Positions 6,130-13,752 of a stretch of 19,311 nt of DNA are shown here, piece after piece. The stretch comes from Bacillota bacterium (GTDB taxonomy: Bacteria; Bacillota; Clostridia; Acetivibrionales; DSM-1351), in contig JAEWST010000075.1 of NCBI GenBank assembly GCA_023398105.1, positions 1 to 19,311 on the forward strand, written 5' to 3'. The notes below the pieces were generated by a model, which saw nothing but the letters and a program-made list of their open reading frames with translations, was not told where the DNA came from and ran no database searches. Made by a program: the position numbers and the translations under genes. Every line of letters begins with the position of its first letter. Within the stretch, counting starts at the first letter, position 1.

Positions 6130-6900
6130 AATATTATTTTTATTTCTAACATATATGTGCTTTATTTTTGAATTGTTTGTGTCCCTTTCCTCAATCTCAA
6201 ATTCTTTTAATTTTCTTATGAGATGAGTTAATTTGTAGAAACCAAAATTTCTAGGGTCAAAGTCTGGCTGCTTTTTATTAATTAAATTACCCACATCTCC
6301 AAGAAAAGCCCATCCATTTTCATCCTCAACATCGTTAATTGAAACAGCAATAAGACTTATTATATCCTTGCCAATAGCTACTGCACCACACTTCTGCTCT
6401 TTTTCTGCCACACCTTCTTTTTTATGCTCATTTTCATAGTTGCTATTGTTATGTGAAGAAGCACCACTTATTATTTCAATATATGTGAATTTATCACAAG
6501 CTGCAATAAAAGGGCTTGGAGTTTTCCTCTCACCAATACCAAATACCTTCATGCCCGCTTCACGCAATCTGATAACTAATCTCGTAAAGTCACTATCACT
6601 TGATATTATACAAAAACCTTCTACCTTTTCTGAATATAGTATGTCCATTGCATCAATAATCATTGCTGAATCCGATGAATTTTTCCCACTTGTATAACTA
6701 TATTGCTGTATAGGAGTAATGGCATTTTCTAGTAAAACATTTTTCCAGCCTGAAACAGTAGGTTTTGTCCAGTCAGCATAAATTCTCTTGATTGTAGGTG
6801 TTCCATACTTTGCGATTTCTTCCATAATACCTTTTATGTTGCAATAAGGTACATTTTCAGCATCAATAAGTACTGCAAACCTCATTTCGCCAGATTCCAT
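6121..6900 (-). CDS. NYN domain protein with C-terminal OST-HTH/LOTUS-like domain
   Basis: A 259-residue protein. The NYN (PIN-like, LabA/Limkain-b1 type) domain occupies about residues 7-145. Its acidic residues are Asp13 in FAVLIDAENV, Asp77 in SSDSAMIIDAMD, and Asp102 and Asp104 in ISSDSDFTRLVIRLREAG; such residues bind metal in related RNases. A low-complexity linker (about 148-170) leads to a helical region (178-255) that resembles OST-HTH/LOTUS, an RNA-binding module. RNA cleavage or RNA-dependent regulation is inferred from these domains; the substrate is unknown. The start chosen is MESGEMRF after AGGAG. A longer frame from 6990 lacks a ribosome binding site. Confidence 0.85.
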   Translation of the reverse strand: MESGEMRFAVLIDAENVPYCNIKGIMEEIAKYGTPTIKRIYADWTKPTVSGWKNVLLENAITPIQQYSYTSGKNSSDSAMIIDAMDILYSEKVEGFCIISSDSDFTRLVIRLREAGMKVFGIGERKTPSPFIAACDKFTYIEIISGASSHNNSNYENEHKKEGVAEKEQKCGAVAIGKDIISLIAVSINDVEDENGWAFLGDVGNLINKKQPDFDPRNFGFYKLTHLIRKLKEFEIEERDTNNSKIKHIYVRNKNNIVK

Positions 6901-7013
6901 ATTGTATTTGCTCCTTTCATTAACTACTGTTAGATTATTTAGTAAACCACAGTAAATTATATCTAAAAATATTAAGTTCAAAACAATCATCTAATATGTA
7001 TTGTTTTTTAATT

Positions 7014-7042
7014 ATTATAGCATTAAGAACTTAATTTTTCCA
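7014..7042 (-). promoter_or_regulatory. Promoter of the NYN gene (extended -10)
   Basis: Minus strand TGGAAA (7042-7037), 17-bp spacer, TATAAT (7019-7014) preceded by TGC, an extended -10 motif. The predicted leader is about 105 nt. Confidence 0.6.
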
Positions 7043-7279
7043 TCCTGTAATTTACATTTATAATACATACTTACATAATTTGTTTTCATATAAACAAAAA
7101 AACTTAACTAACTGAAAATCAAGTCATGTTTTTATTAGATTATTATAAATTATTGCACCACAGAAATTATTATGATAATATATTTTACTAGCTGGTATTC
7201 TTTTGAAACTAGACTTGGTTGTTTATTTTTCTATTAATACGACTTATATCCTTTGGGAATAAGAACGGAGGTTGAGTTA

Positions 7280-7309
7280 ATGATAAAATTCATAATTATT
7301 TCAAATTAG
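7280..7309 (+). other. Nine-codon ORF with a strong ribosome binding site
   Basis: ATG at 7280 follows GGAGG at eight bases and reads nine codons (MIKFIIISN) to TAG. It lies in the 678-bp divergent spacer, 270 bp upstream of the OPT gene. It may be a leader peptide, a remnant of a lost gene, or chance. The remainder of 6901-7578 is AT-rich and otherwise holds the NYN promoter, a family 2 repeat and the OPT leader. Confidence 0.3.
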
Positions 7310-7345
7310 CCCTTCTGACTATTTATTCATTTTTACAACTATTAA

Positions 7346-7418
7346 TCAACTTTCGCAGTTGATTATACCGCACCAAAAGATTTTTATGTGCGAAAGTTGA
7401 AACTATTATTTATAATCA
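7346..7418 (+). repeat. Intergenic repeat family 2, copy 2 (interleaved inverted repeats)
   Basis: Carries the family 13-mer at 7349-7361. Arm A, 7346-7357, is perfectly complementary to 7389-7400 (12 bp). Arm B, 7360-7367, is complementary to 7411-7418 (8 bp) and lies in the loop of A, giving the same A-B-A'-B' order as at 228-291 with different arm sequences. It is 160 bp upstream of the OPT gene on the same strand. Confidence 0.7.
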
Positions 7419-7553
7419 TATATAACTATCAATAAAATAATTTATATTAATACATATCATCTTATTTGTATATTGCATATATGAGATTGTAAGCATGAAT
7501 AAATATTCTTTTACTTGTGTAAATTGTAAATAAAGTGTTTCAACAATATTTGT

Positions 7554-7573
7554 GCCCAAAGTGGGCGTGGAGG
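7554..7573 (+). promoter_or_regulatory. Hairpin joined to the OPT ribosome binding site
   Basis: GCCC (7554-7557), loop AAAGT, GGGC (7563-7566), then GTGGAGG, with the ATG five bases after GGAGG. It matches the khpA leader with the fourth stem pair changed from G-C to C-G. Confidence 0.65.
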
Positions 7574-7578
7574 TTTTT

Positions 7579-9213
7579 ATGATTAATAATGAAAGAAATT
7601 TTTTAGGTATAGAGCAATTATCGCTGAGAAGCTTAATTTTGGGTGCTTTAGGGTCTTGTGTCATTACAGCAAGTTCCATGTACGTTGCACTTAGAATGAG
7701 TGCTCTCCCCTGGCCTACAATTTTTGTGGCAGTATTTTCTATGGCGTTATTAAAGCTGTTTGGGAAAACCACCAATAATGAAATTAATATCACTCAAACT
7801 GCTATGTCAGCTGGCTCAATGGTTGCAGGCGGTTTGGCTTTTACTCTTCCAGGCTTATGGATTATGGGCATCTGGAAGAGTTCATCAGGTTTTTCAGATA
7901 ATTTTATAAAGGTATTAGCTATTGCAATTGCAGGTATGCTTTTTGGTACAGTTACCTCATATATTTTAAGGTATAGATTTATTGTAAAGAATGGTGGCTT
8001 AACTTATCCAATTGGTCTTGCAGCTGCTGAGACTATAAAAGCTGGAGATGAAGGAGGGAAAAAATCAATTATTCTTTTTGGAAGCATGCTTGCATCAACA
8101 ATATACACCTTTCTAAGAGATCAATTTGCTCTGGTTCCTCAGGTTTTTATGTACAAAAGTACTATTCTTGCATGGAATTCGCCAATGGCTGTGGGCATGG
8201 GTTATATTTTGGGAGCTGTATATACTGGTATTTGGTTTTTGGGAGCACTATTCTCAAATGCATTTATAATACCTTTTGGTCCTAAGCTAGGATTGTTTGC
8301 AGATGCTGCCGCAGCCTCTGCCTTTAAAACAAGTGCAGGTATTGGACTTATGGTTGGAACTGGCATTGGTGTACTCATTGGCATCATAATATCGGCTATT
8401 AAAAAACTTGCTAAAAAAGAAAACAACAATAACTCTATATTATCTGGTAAAAAGAAATTGTTTAGCTCTAGTAGAATATTGATTATAATTACAACAGGAT
8501 TAGCCTTTGTTTTTACTGTTATAAGTGGATTACCAGTTTTTCCGTCAATATTATTAATCCTAGGAATATTTATTGTATCCATTATGGCAGCTACTATTAC
8601 AGGTCAGACTGGTATTAACCCTATGGAAATATTTGGAATCATTGTTCTTTTAGCCATAAGAATATTTGTAGATATTGATGCAACAGAAGCTTTTATGGTG
8701 GCAGGCTGCGTTGCTGTAGCAAGTGGTTTTTCGGGAGATTTATTTAATGATTATAAAGCAGGTCAGGTACTAGGCACCAATCCAAAAGCACAGCTTATTT
8801 CTCAGCTTGTTGGCGGAGTTTTTGGAACAGTAGTTGCCTCATTAGCCTTATTTGCAATTATTAATCAATTTGGCGAAATTGGAAAAGATACTGCCTTACC
8901 AGCAGGTCAAGCAGTTGGCGTAACTGCAATGATAAATGGAATTGGAGATCCTGTGGTTTTTGGTATCGCAGCTCTAATAGGTGCAGTTCTATATCTTTTA
9001 GGTCTTCCTACCGCTACTTTAGGCATTGGTATTTATATCCCATTCTATATTTCATCAGCTGTATTTCTAGGTGGAGTCATTCGATTTGTAGCTGACCTTA
9101 TAAGAGGCAAGACCAATAAGGACACTGGTACTGTTGCAGCATCAGGTTTGCTTGGCGGAGAAGGTATTACAGGTGTTGGAATAGCAATTGTAAAAATGTT
9201 CACTGGAGCATAA
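7579..9213 (+). CDS. OPT family oligopeptide transporter
   Basis: A 544-residue polytopic membrane protein of the OPT family, whose members import oligopeptides or metal-chelate-like substrates by ion symport. The N-terminal part shows ASSMYVALRMSALPWPTIFV and NITQTAMSAGSMVAGGLAFT, typical of bacterial OPT proteins. Other landmarks are the YPIGLAAAET segment, the G-rich ASAFKTSAGIGLMVGTGIGV, and the C-terminal GIGIYIPFYISSAVFLGG and GLLGGEGITGVGIAI. Roughly 13 to 16 hydrophobic helices are apparent, with a Lys-rich loop near residues 275-300. The start is the ATG after GGAGG; a GTG nine codons earlier lies in the hairpin leader. A kinase gene for pantothenate follows 29 bp later, so they are probably co-transcribed. 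The substrate is not known. Confidence 0.9.
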   Translation: MINNERNFLGIEQLSLRSLILGALGSCVITASSMYVALRMSALPWPTIFVAVFSMALLKLFGKTTNNEINITQTAMSAGSMVAGGLAFTLPGLWIMGIWKSSSGFSDNFIKVLAIAIAGMLFGTVTSYILRYRFIVKNGGLTYPIGLAAAETIKAGDEGGKKSIILFGSMLASTIYTFLRDQFALVPQVFMYKSTILAWNSPMAVGMGYILGAVYTGIWFLGALFSNAFIIPFGPKLGLFADAAAASAFKTSAGIGLMVGTGIGVLIGIIISAIKKLAKKENNNNSILSGKKKLFSSSRILIIITTGLAFVFTVISGLPVFPSILLILGIFIVSIMAATITGQTGINPMEIFGIIVLLAIRIFVDIDATEAFMVAGCVAVASGFSGDLFNDYKAGQVLGTNPKAQLISQLVGGVFGTVVASLALFAIINQFGEIGKDTALPAGQAVGVTAMINGIGDPVVFGIAALIGAVLYLLGLPTATLGIGIYIPFYISSAVFLGGVIRFVADLIRGKTNKDTGTVAASGLLGGEGITGVGIAIVKMFTGA

Positions 9214-9242
9214 CAAGCATATTTTTTAGGGAGTGATTTTGT

Positions 9243-10088
9243 GTGGGTAAAGTTATAGGCATAGATATAGGTGGAAGCACTACCAAGATAGTTGGATTTG
9301 ATAAGGAAGCAATAATTCATCCTTTACTTGTACGTGCAACTGACCCTATCGCATCAGTTTATGGTGCTTTTGGAAAATTTTTAAATGTAAACTCATTAAA
9401 AATTGACGACATTGAAAGAATAATGATTACTGGAGTTGGTTCTTCATTTATAAGCAATAGACTGTTTGGTATACCTACCGCAAGAGTTGATGAGTTTATG
9501 GCAATAGGCTTAGGCGGTCTTTTCTTAAGCGGTTTAAAAAAAGCAATTATCGTTAGTATGGGTACAGGTACAGCTCTAGTTAGAGCAGAAAACAATACTG
9601 CAGCACATTTGGGCGGAACAGGTGTTGGCGGTGGTACTTTACTAGGTCTTTCAAATAGAATGTTAAATGTACGCAATTTTAATGAATTGATTGAAACTGC
9701 AAAGGGCGGAGATTTATCCCATGTAGACCTTACAATCAGCGATATATCAAAGGAGATACTAGAGACACTTCCTAGCGAAACAACTGCCTCAAATTTTGGA
9801 AAAATAAGCGATTTAGTTAGTCATGCAGATTTGGCAATGGGTATTATTAATCTCGTTTTTCAGACTATTGGTATGGTTGCTGTTTTCAATACAAGAATTG
9901 ATAATATTAAAGATGTGGTGTTAACTGGTAATTTGACAAATGTTCCTCAGTCAGAACATATTTTTAGTCAATTGAGCAAGCTTTATGATGTTAATTTTCA
10001 GACACCCAAAAACGCCGAATATGCTACAGCCGTAGGTGCTGCAAGGTGTTATACTGAAAATGTGACCTATAGAGAAATAACAGCTTAA
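9243..10088 (+). CDS. coaW: Type II pantothenate kinase
   Basis: A 281-residue acetate-kinase-fold enzyme that phosphorylates pantothenate with ATP, the first committed step of CoA synthesis. The phosphate-binding segment is GIDIGGSTTKIVGFD (residues 6-20). The probable catalytic Glu is Glu84 in RVDEFMAIGLGG, by analogy with the Staphylococcus and human enzymes. Further signatures are VSMGTGTALV and HLGGTGVGGGTLLGLS (residues 122-137), and VVLTGNL followed by the C-terminal YATAVGAA. The size is close to bacterial type II enzymes. Start: GTG eight bases after GGGAG. It lies 29 bp downstream of the OPT gene on the same strand. Type II enzymes are typically less feedback-inhibited by CoA than type I; regulation here is not visible. 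Confidence 0.93.
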   Translation: MGKVIGIDIGGSTTKIVGFDKEAIIHPLLVRATDPIASVYGAFGKFLNVNSLKIDDIERIMITGVGSSFISNRLFGIPTARVDEFMAIGLGGLFLSGLKKAIIVSMGTGTALVRAENNTAAHLGGTGVGGGTLLGLSNRMLNVRNFNELIETAKGGDLSHVDLTISDISKEILETLPSETTASNFGKISDLVSHADLAMGIINLVFQTIGMVAVFNTRIDNIKDVVLTGNLTNVPQSEHIFSQLSKLYDVNFQTPKNAEYATAVGAARCYTENVTYREITA

Positions 10089-10094
10089 GCAAAT

Positions 10095-10120
10095 GATACT
10101 TTCACCCATCAGCAAGTATC
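10095..10120 (+). terminator. Weak hairpin after coaW
   Basis: GATACTT (10095-10101) pairs with AAGTATC (10114-10120), six bases after the coaW stop. The following bases are only moderately T-rich, so termination here is uncertain. Confidence 0.4.
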
Positions 10121-10186
10121 TAGTATTTGTAGACATAAATTCATTAGCTAAACCGTTATTATTTAGAGAGATATTTCGAAATTAAT

Positions 10187-10235
10187 ACTCAACTTTCCAT
10201 GAAAATTGTAGGTACATATCTATGGAAAGTTGAGT
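10187..10235. repeat. Family 2-like 14-bp palindrome between convergent coaW and nrdG
   Basis: Arm 10187-10200 is perfectly complementary to 10222-10235 around a 21-nt loop. The loop starts GAAAATTGTA as in copy 1, and the stem has the CAACTTTC core, but the GCAGTTG part is missing and no outside B' arm is seen. It lies 18 bp past the nrdG stop, where it could help end either transcript. Confidence 0.6.
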
Positions 10236-10252
10236 TAGTAATGTTTATGAAT

Positions 10253-10762
10253 CTATTCAATAGCAATTACAACTTTTTTGTTTTTAATGCTTTTTGGCAC
10301 ATCAATGATACGTTGATTTTTTGAACCTCTAAATTTTAACTGTAGGCTTTTCTCTTCTATAATAAACGGACCATCTATCAGCATATCAGTGTTCTCTAAA
10401 AGCTCCTTGTAGCCTTTTCTTTCAGAGGAATATTTTATTAGTTGCTCGAAGGTATACCCTGTATAGGTAACTACATTTTTACCCGTTTTCTTAACCTCTT
10501 TGGCTAACTCAGCAAAGGTTTCAGCCTGCTCGAAAGGATCACCGCCACTAAGCGTAACTCCATCTAAGAGGAAATTGTTCTTGAGGTCATTTAAAATTTT
10601 GTCTATATCAACATATTCCCCGCCTTCAAATGAATGGGTGTGCTTATTGTGGCAACCTTTGCAATTATGCTTGCAGCCTTGGGCAAAAACAACCATTCTA
10701 ATACCTGGCCCATCAACTATTGACTCATTTATAATTCCTGAAATTTTAATCTTCTTTTTCAT
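10253..10762 (-). CDS. nrdG: Anaerobic ribonucleotide reductase activating protein NrdG
   Basis: A 169-residue radical SAM enzyme that uses a 4Fe-4S cluster and S-adenosylmethionine to place the glycyl radical on NrdD. The cluster ligands are Cys30, Cys34 and Cys37 in GCKHNCKGCHN. The N-terminal INESIVDGPGIRMVVFAQGC and the later DGVTLSGGDPFEQ (SAM-contacting GGDP) are family landmarks. The start taken is MKKKIKISG, preceded by GTGAGG at five bases. A Met 16 codons upstream (10810) has no Shine-Dalgarno and would begin inside a repeat fragment. It follows nrdD by 104 bp in the same orientation, and its stop is TAG. Confidence 0.95.
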   Translation of the reverse strand: MKKKIKISGIINESIVDGPGIRMVVFAQGCKHNCKGCHNKHTHSFEGGEYVDIDKILNDLKNNFLLDGVTLSGGDPFEQAETFAELAKEVKKTGKNVVTYTGYTFEQLIKYSSERKGYKELLENTDMLIDGPFIIEEKSLQLKFRGSKNQRIIDVPKSIKNKKVVIAIE

Positions 10763-10807
10763 TTTTGCCTCACAATTACAATATTTCTTAAGATTACTTA
10801 TTTGTGC

Positions 10808-10835
10808 CATACAATTTACAACTGCGAAAGTTATT
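10808..10835 (-). repeat. Intergenic repeat family 2, half copy between nrdD and nrdG
   Basis: On the minus strand this reads like the 5' half of copy 1: ACTTTCGCAGTTG at 10831-10819, then TAAATTGTA in place of AAAATTGTA. No paired right half was found. Confidence 0.6.
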
Positions 10836-10866
10836 TAATTAACTAATAATGTCAACCTATATTCTT

Positions 10867-13176
10867 CTACATATGTTTCACTCTGTCACGAACTTCAGCC
10901 AGCTTTGCATTGTTGAAGCGGTCCAGCGTTCCAACTAAGTAACCTGTTATACGCCTAATCCTTTCAAAACGAGCACCTTCCCCTTCCTCTCTGCCGCACT
11001 TAGGACAAGTATCTCCAATTATTCCTGTATACCCACACACTGGATCTCTGTCTACTGGATGGTTTACAGATCCATACCCAATACCTGCTTCCTTCATGGC
11101 TTTAACTATTTTTTCAAAGGCTTCAAGATTATTGAGAGGATCGCCATCAACCTCTACGTAGGTTATATGACCAGCATTAGTCAATTCATGGTAAGGAGCT
11201 TCTGTTTTTATTTTATCAATTGCATTTATCTTTTGATAAACAGGTATATGAAAGCTATTTGTATAGTATTCTTTATCTGTAACACCCTCTATTATTCCGA
11301 AGAGCTTTTTGTCATACTTAATAAAACGTCCTGATGTACCTTCTGCTGGTGTTGCTAATAATGAAAAATTCATCTTGTATTTTTTACCTGCTTCATCCAT
11401 TCTCTTTCTCATGTAGCCAATTATCTCCAGCCCAAGATTTTGTGCCTGTTCTGACTCCCCATGATGCTTACCTATAAGGGCTTTGAGACATTCTGCCAAA
11501 CCTATGAAACCAACCGATAGAGTTCCATGTTTAATAATTTCACCAACTTCATCTTCCCAGTCTAACTTGTCGGAATCTATCCAAATACCTTGTCCCATAA
11601 GAAACGGGTAATTTTTTACTTTTTTCTTTGCTTGAATCAAATATCTTTCATAAAGTTGATCAATGACCAAATCAATTTTTTTGTCCAACTCTTCAAAAAA
11701 TATATTTAAATTTTTATTGCTTTTTAAAGCAATTCTAGGTAAATTTACAGTAGTAAAACTCAAATTCCCTCTGCCAAATATAGTTTCTCTTGAGCTATCA
11801 TATACATTTCCAATTACTCTAGTTCTACATCCCATATATGCAATTTCCGTGTCAGGATTGCCTTCCTTGTAATACTTTAAATTGTATGGTGCATCTAAAA
11901 ATGAGAAATTAGGAAATAACCTCTTAGCACTTACACGACATGCCAGCTTGAACAAGTCATAGTTTGGGTCTGTATCCTTATAGTTTATTCCATCCTTAAC
12001 TTTGAAAATATGTATTGGAAAGATAGGTGTTTCACCATTTCCAAGACCACTTTCTGTAGCAAGCAATAAATTTTTAATTACTAATCTTCCCTCAGGGGAG
12101 GTATCTGTTCCATAGTTAATAGAACTAAATGGAGTCTGTGCACCAGCTCGGCTATGCATTGTATTCAAATTATGTACAAAAGCCTCCATTGCCTGATATG
12201 TTATCTTGTCAGTTTCAGCATCTGTTTTATTGACTGAAAAAGCTTGTGCTCTATCTAATATATCTTCAGGTACATACTCAAGAAGATATTGTTTTTCAAC
12301 TCTTATATACTGTTCCATTCTATTTAATGATGGCTTTAGACGGTTCTCTCTTTCAATAGTCTCACAAACCAAGCCAATCTCTTTTGATAAATCTTTATCA
12401 ATAAGCAGTTGTAATGCTTTTGATAAATTCTGTTTATAGCCCTTTACGTAGGTTTTTGCTACTCCCATGGACATTCCATAATCAAAATTGGGGATGCTTT
12501 GTCCTCCATGCTGATCATTTTGATTTGACTGGATTGCAATACATGCCAAAGCGGCATAGCTATTTATGTCATTAGGTTCTCTAAGATGTCCATGACCTGT
12601 ACTAAAACCGTTCTTAAACAGCTCTACTATATCAATTTGACAACAAGTAGTAGTCAAAGTTAAAAAATCTAAATCATGTATATGTATATCTGCTTCATTA
12701 TGTGCCTTTGCATGCTCAGGCTTAAGTACATACATTTCATAAAACTGCTTAGCACCTTCAGAACCATACTTTAGCATAGTTCCCATTGCTGTGTCAGTAT
12801 CAATATTGGCATTTTCGCGTTTTAAATCATTATCTTTAGCGTCTTTAAAGGTTAACTCCTCATAGACTTTCATAAGCCTTGTGTTCATTTCACGAGTTCT
12901 AGTTCGTTCCGCCCTATACAAAATAAACTCTTTAGCTGTTCTTGCATGACCAGTTTCTATTAAAACTTTTTCAACCGCATCTTGTATTTCTTCAACGTCA
13001 GGAAACCTTTCTCTATAAACAGATTCTATATAATCAACTACTTTTTCAGCCAAACCCATAGCTGTATTATAATCTTTTCCTCCAGTTGCACTTGCAGCCT
13101 TAAAAATAGCACTTGCGATCTTTTCAATATTAAAAGTTACTTCTCTTCCATCACGCTTTTTTATCTTGGTAATCAT
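10867..13176 (-). CDS. nrdD: Anaerobic ribonucleoside-triphosphate reductase (class III)
   Basis: A 769-residue glycyl radical enzyme that makes deoxyribonucleotides without oxygen. Residues 2-95 form an ATP-cone (ITKIKKRDGREVTFNIEKIA), the allosteric overall-activity site. The core includes HIHDLDFLTLTTTCCQ and NLNTMHSRAGAQTPFSSINY. Near the C-terminus Cys714, Cys724 and Cys727 in VCGYTGIIGDTCPKCG form most of a zinc site. The radical glycine is Gly745 in RRITGYLVGT. The position equivalent to the first Cys of a CxxC appears as Asp (DPVC); I believe this occurs in relatives but could not check. The ATG has GAGGGG 12-15 bases upstream, a wide spacing. It heads the nrdD-nrdG operon behind two NrdR-box-like sites. 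Confidence 0.96.
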   Translation of the reverse strand: MITKIKKRDGREVTFNIEKIASAIFKAASATGGKDYNTAMGLAEKVVDYIESVYRERFPDVEEIQDAVEKVLIETGHARTAKEFILYRAERTRTREMNTRLMKVYEELTFKDAKDNDLKRENANIDTDTAMGTMLKYGSEGAKQFYEMYVLKPEHAKAHNEADIHIHDLDFLTLTTTCCQIDIVELFKNGFSTGHGHLREPNDINSYAALACIAIQSNQNDQHGGQSIPNFDYGMSMGVAKTYVKGYKQNLSKALQLLIDKDLSKEIGLVCETIERENRLKPSLNRMEQYIRVEKQYLLEYVPEDILDRAQAFSVNKTDAETDKITYQAMEAFVHNLNTMHSRAGAQTPFSSINYGTDTSPEGRLVIKNLLLATESGLGNGETPIFPIHIFKVKDGINYKDTDPNYDLFKLACRVSAKRLFPNFSFLDAPYNLKYYKEGNPDTEIAYMGCRTRVIGNVYDSSRETIFGRGNLSFTTVNLPRIALKSNKNLNIFFEELDKKIDLVIDQLYERYLIQAKKKVKNYPFLMGQGIWIDSDKLDWEDEVGEIIKHGTLSVGFIGLAECLKALIGKHHGESEQAQNLGLEIIGYMRKRMDEAGKKYKMNFSLLATPAEGTSGRFIKYDKKLFGIIEGVTDKEYYTNSFHIPVYQKINAIDKIKTEAPYHELTNAGHITYVEVDGDPLNNLEAFEKIVKAMKEAGIGYGSVNHPVDRDPVCGYTGIIGDTCPKCGREEGEGARFERIRRITGYLVGTLDRFNNAKLAEVRDRVKHM

Positions 13177-13218
13177 TGCGGCTTTGCCACCCCTCTAAAA
13201 ATAATCACATAATTCTCA

Positions 13219-13265
13219 ACTCCATATATTGTGTAATTATACTATCACTATCAAACATATAGTGT
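13219..13265 (-). promoter_or_regulatory. Tandem NrdR-box-like sites upstream of nrdD
   Basis: Minus strand ACACTATATGTTTGAT (13265-13250) and ACACAATATATGGAGT (13234-13219) each match the first half of the NrdR consensus ACACWATATATWGTGT well and the second half less well. Their starts are 31 bp apart, about three helical turns, the spacing expected for cooperative NrdR binding. They overlap the promoter, which suits nucleotide-dependent repression. Confidence 0.7.
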
Positions 13266-13268
13266 CAA
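13239..13268 (-). promoter_or_regulatory. Promoter of nrdD-nrdG
   Basis: Minus strand TTGACA (13268-13263), 18-bp spacer, TAGTAT (13244-13239). A better -10 sequence, TATAAT at 13241-13236, would need a 21-bp spacer. The -35 and -10 regions lie within and next to the two NrdR-box-like sites. Confidence 0.5.
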
Positions 13269-13350
13269 CAACGTATAATTTGATTATAATTTGATTATGG
13301 CTAATTTTGTATTGATAATATTGATTTTCTGTAGATATCTATTTTTATAA

Positions 13351-13404
13351 TGCCTAGATTCAAAATGAAATTTTTGATTGTAGAAAAATTTCATTTTGAA
13401 TCTA
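13351..13404. repeat. Intergenic repeat family 1, copy C: 21-bp perfect inverted repeat
   Basis: Arm 13355-13375 is perfectly complementary to 13384-13404 with an 8-nt spacer. The arm is the same 21-nt block as 131-151 and 1276-1296. The left arm, read on the minus strand, continues GGCATTATAA, matching the GGCGTTATAA that follows the block in copy A. Thus the element end is present twice, head to head. It lies between the nrdD promoter and the DUF1540 gene. Confidence 0.7.
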
Positions 13405-13490
13405 AAAATATTAAATTTTAACTGAATATTTTTTACTGTTAAAAATAATAATATAACTGTTACAAAAATATAAAATAGAATTGGAGTGAT

Positions 13491-13658
13491 ATGAACATGA
13501 ACGATATAAATCCTAGTATAGGATGTACTGTTACTAACTGTAAATATCATAGTGAAGCTGAGAATTATTGTGCATTGCAAAAAATTCAAGTAGGCACTCA
13601 CGAATCAGATCCAAAAAAGGTTGAATGTACAGATTGCCAGTCCTTTCAAAGAAAGTAA
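13491..13658 (+). CDS. DUF1540 domain-containing protein
   Basis: A 55-residue protein (53 if the second ATG at 13497 is used). Cysteines are arranged as IGCTVTNCKYHSE, NYCALQ and VECTDCQSF, the pattern of the Clostridial DUF1540 family, which probably binds a metal ion through these Cys residues; the function is unknown. GGAG lies four bases before the first ATG and ten before the second, so the second start is somewhat better placed. It is transcribed divergently from nrdD and convergently with the ydbC-like gene, sharing a bidirectional hairpin with it. Confidence 0.88.
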   Translation: MNMNDINPSIGCTVTNCKYHSEAENYCALQKIQVGTHESDPKKVECTDCQSFQRK

Positions 13659-13700
13659 TACTTTTTTCGCATTTTAATACAGAAACGACATATTTTAATA

Positions 13701-13735
13701 GCTCCTCTTATGCAGAACACTGCATAAGTAGGAGC
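13701..13735. terminator. Bidirectional terminator between DUF1540 and YdbC-like genes
   Basis: A 15-bp stem with one bulged base: GCTCCTC and TTATGCAG (13701-13715) pair with CTGCATAAG and AGGAGC (13720-13735) around an AACA-type loop. T-rich sequence follows on both strands. It sits between convergent stops. Confidence 0.75.
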
Positions 13736-13752
13736 ATATTTTGTTATTTATA

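Noticed and set aside
8202..8582. 126-residue minus-strand ORF inside the OPT gene
   Set aside because: Antisense shadow of a clear membrane protein; hydrophobic residues only mirror the transmembrane codons.
10763..10810. 16-residue N-terminal extension of NrdG
   Set aside because: No ribosome binding site at 10810, and the start there directly abuts a family 2 repeat; the internal Met has GTGAGG at proper spacing and matches the family N-terminus.
13284..13601. 105-residue minus-strand ORF
   Set aside because: It runs over the perfect palindrome and antisense to the DUF1540 gene, has no ribosome binding site and no recognisable domain.
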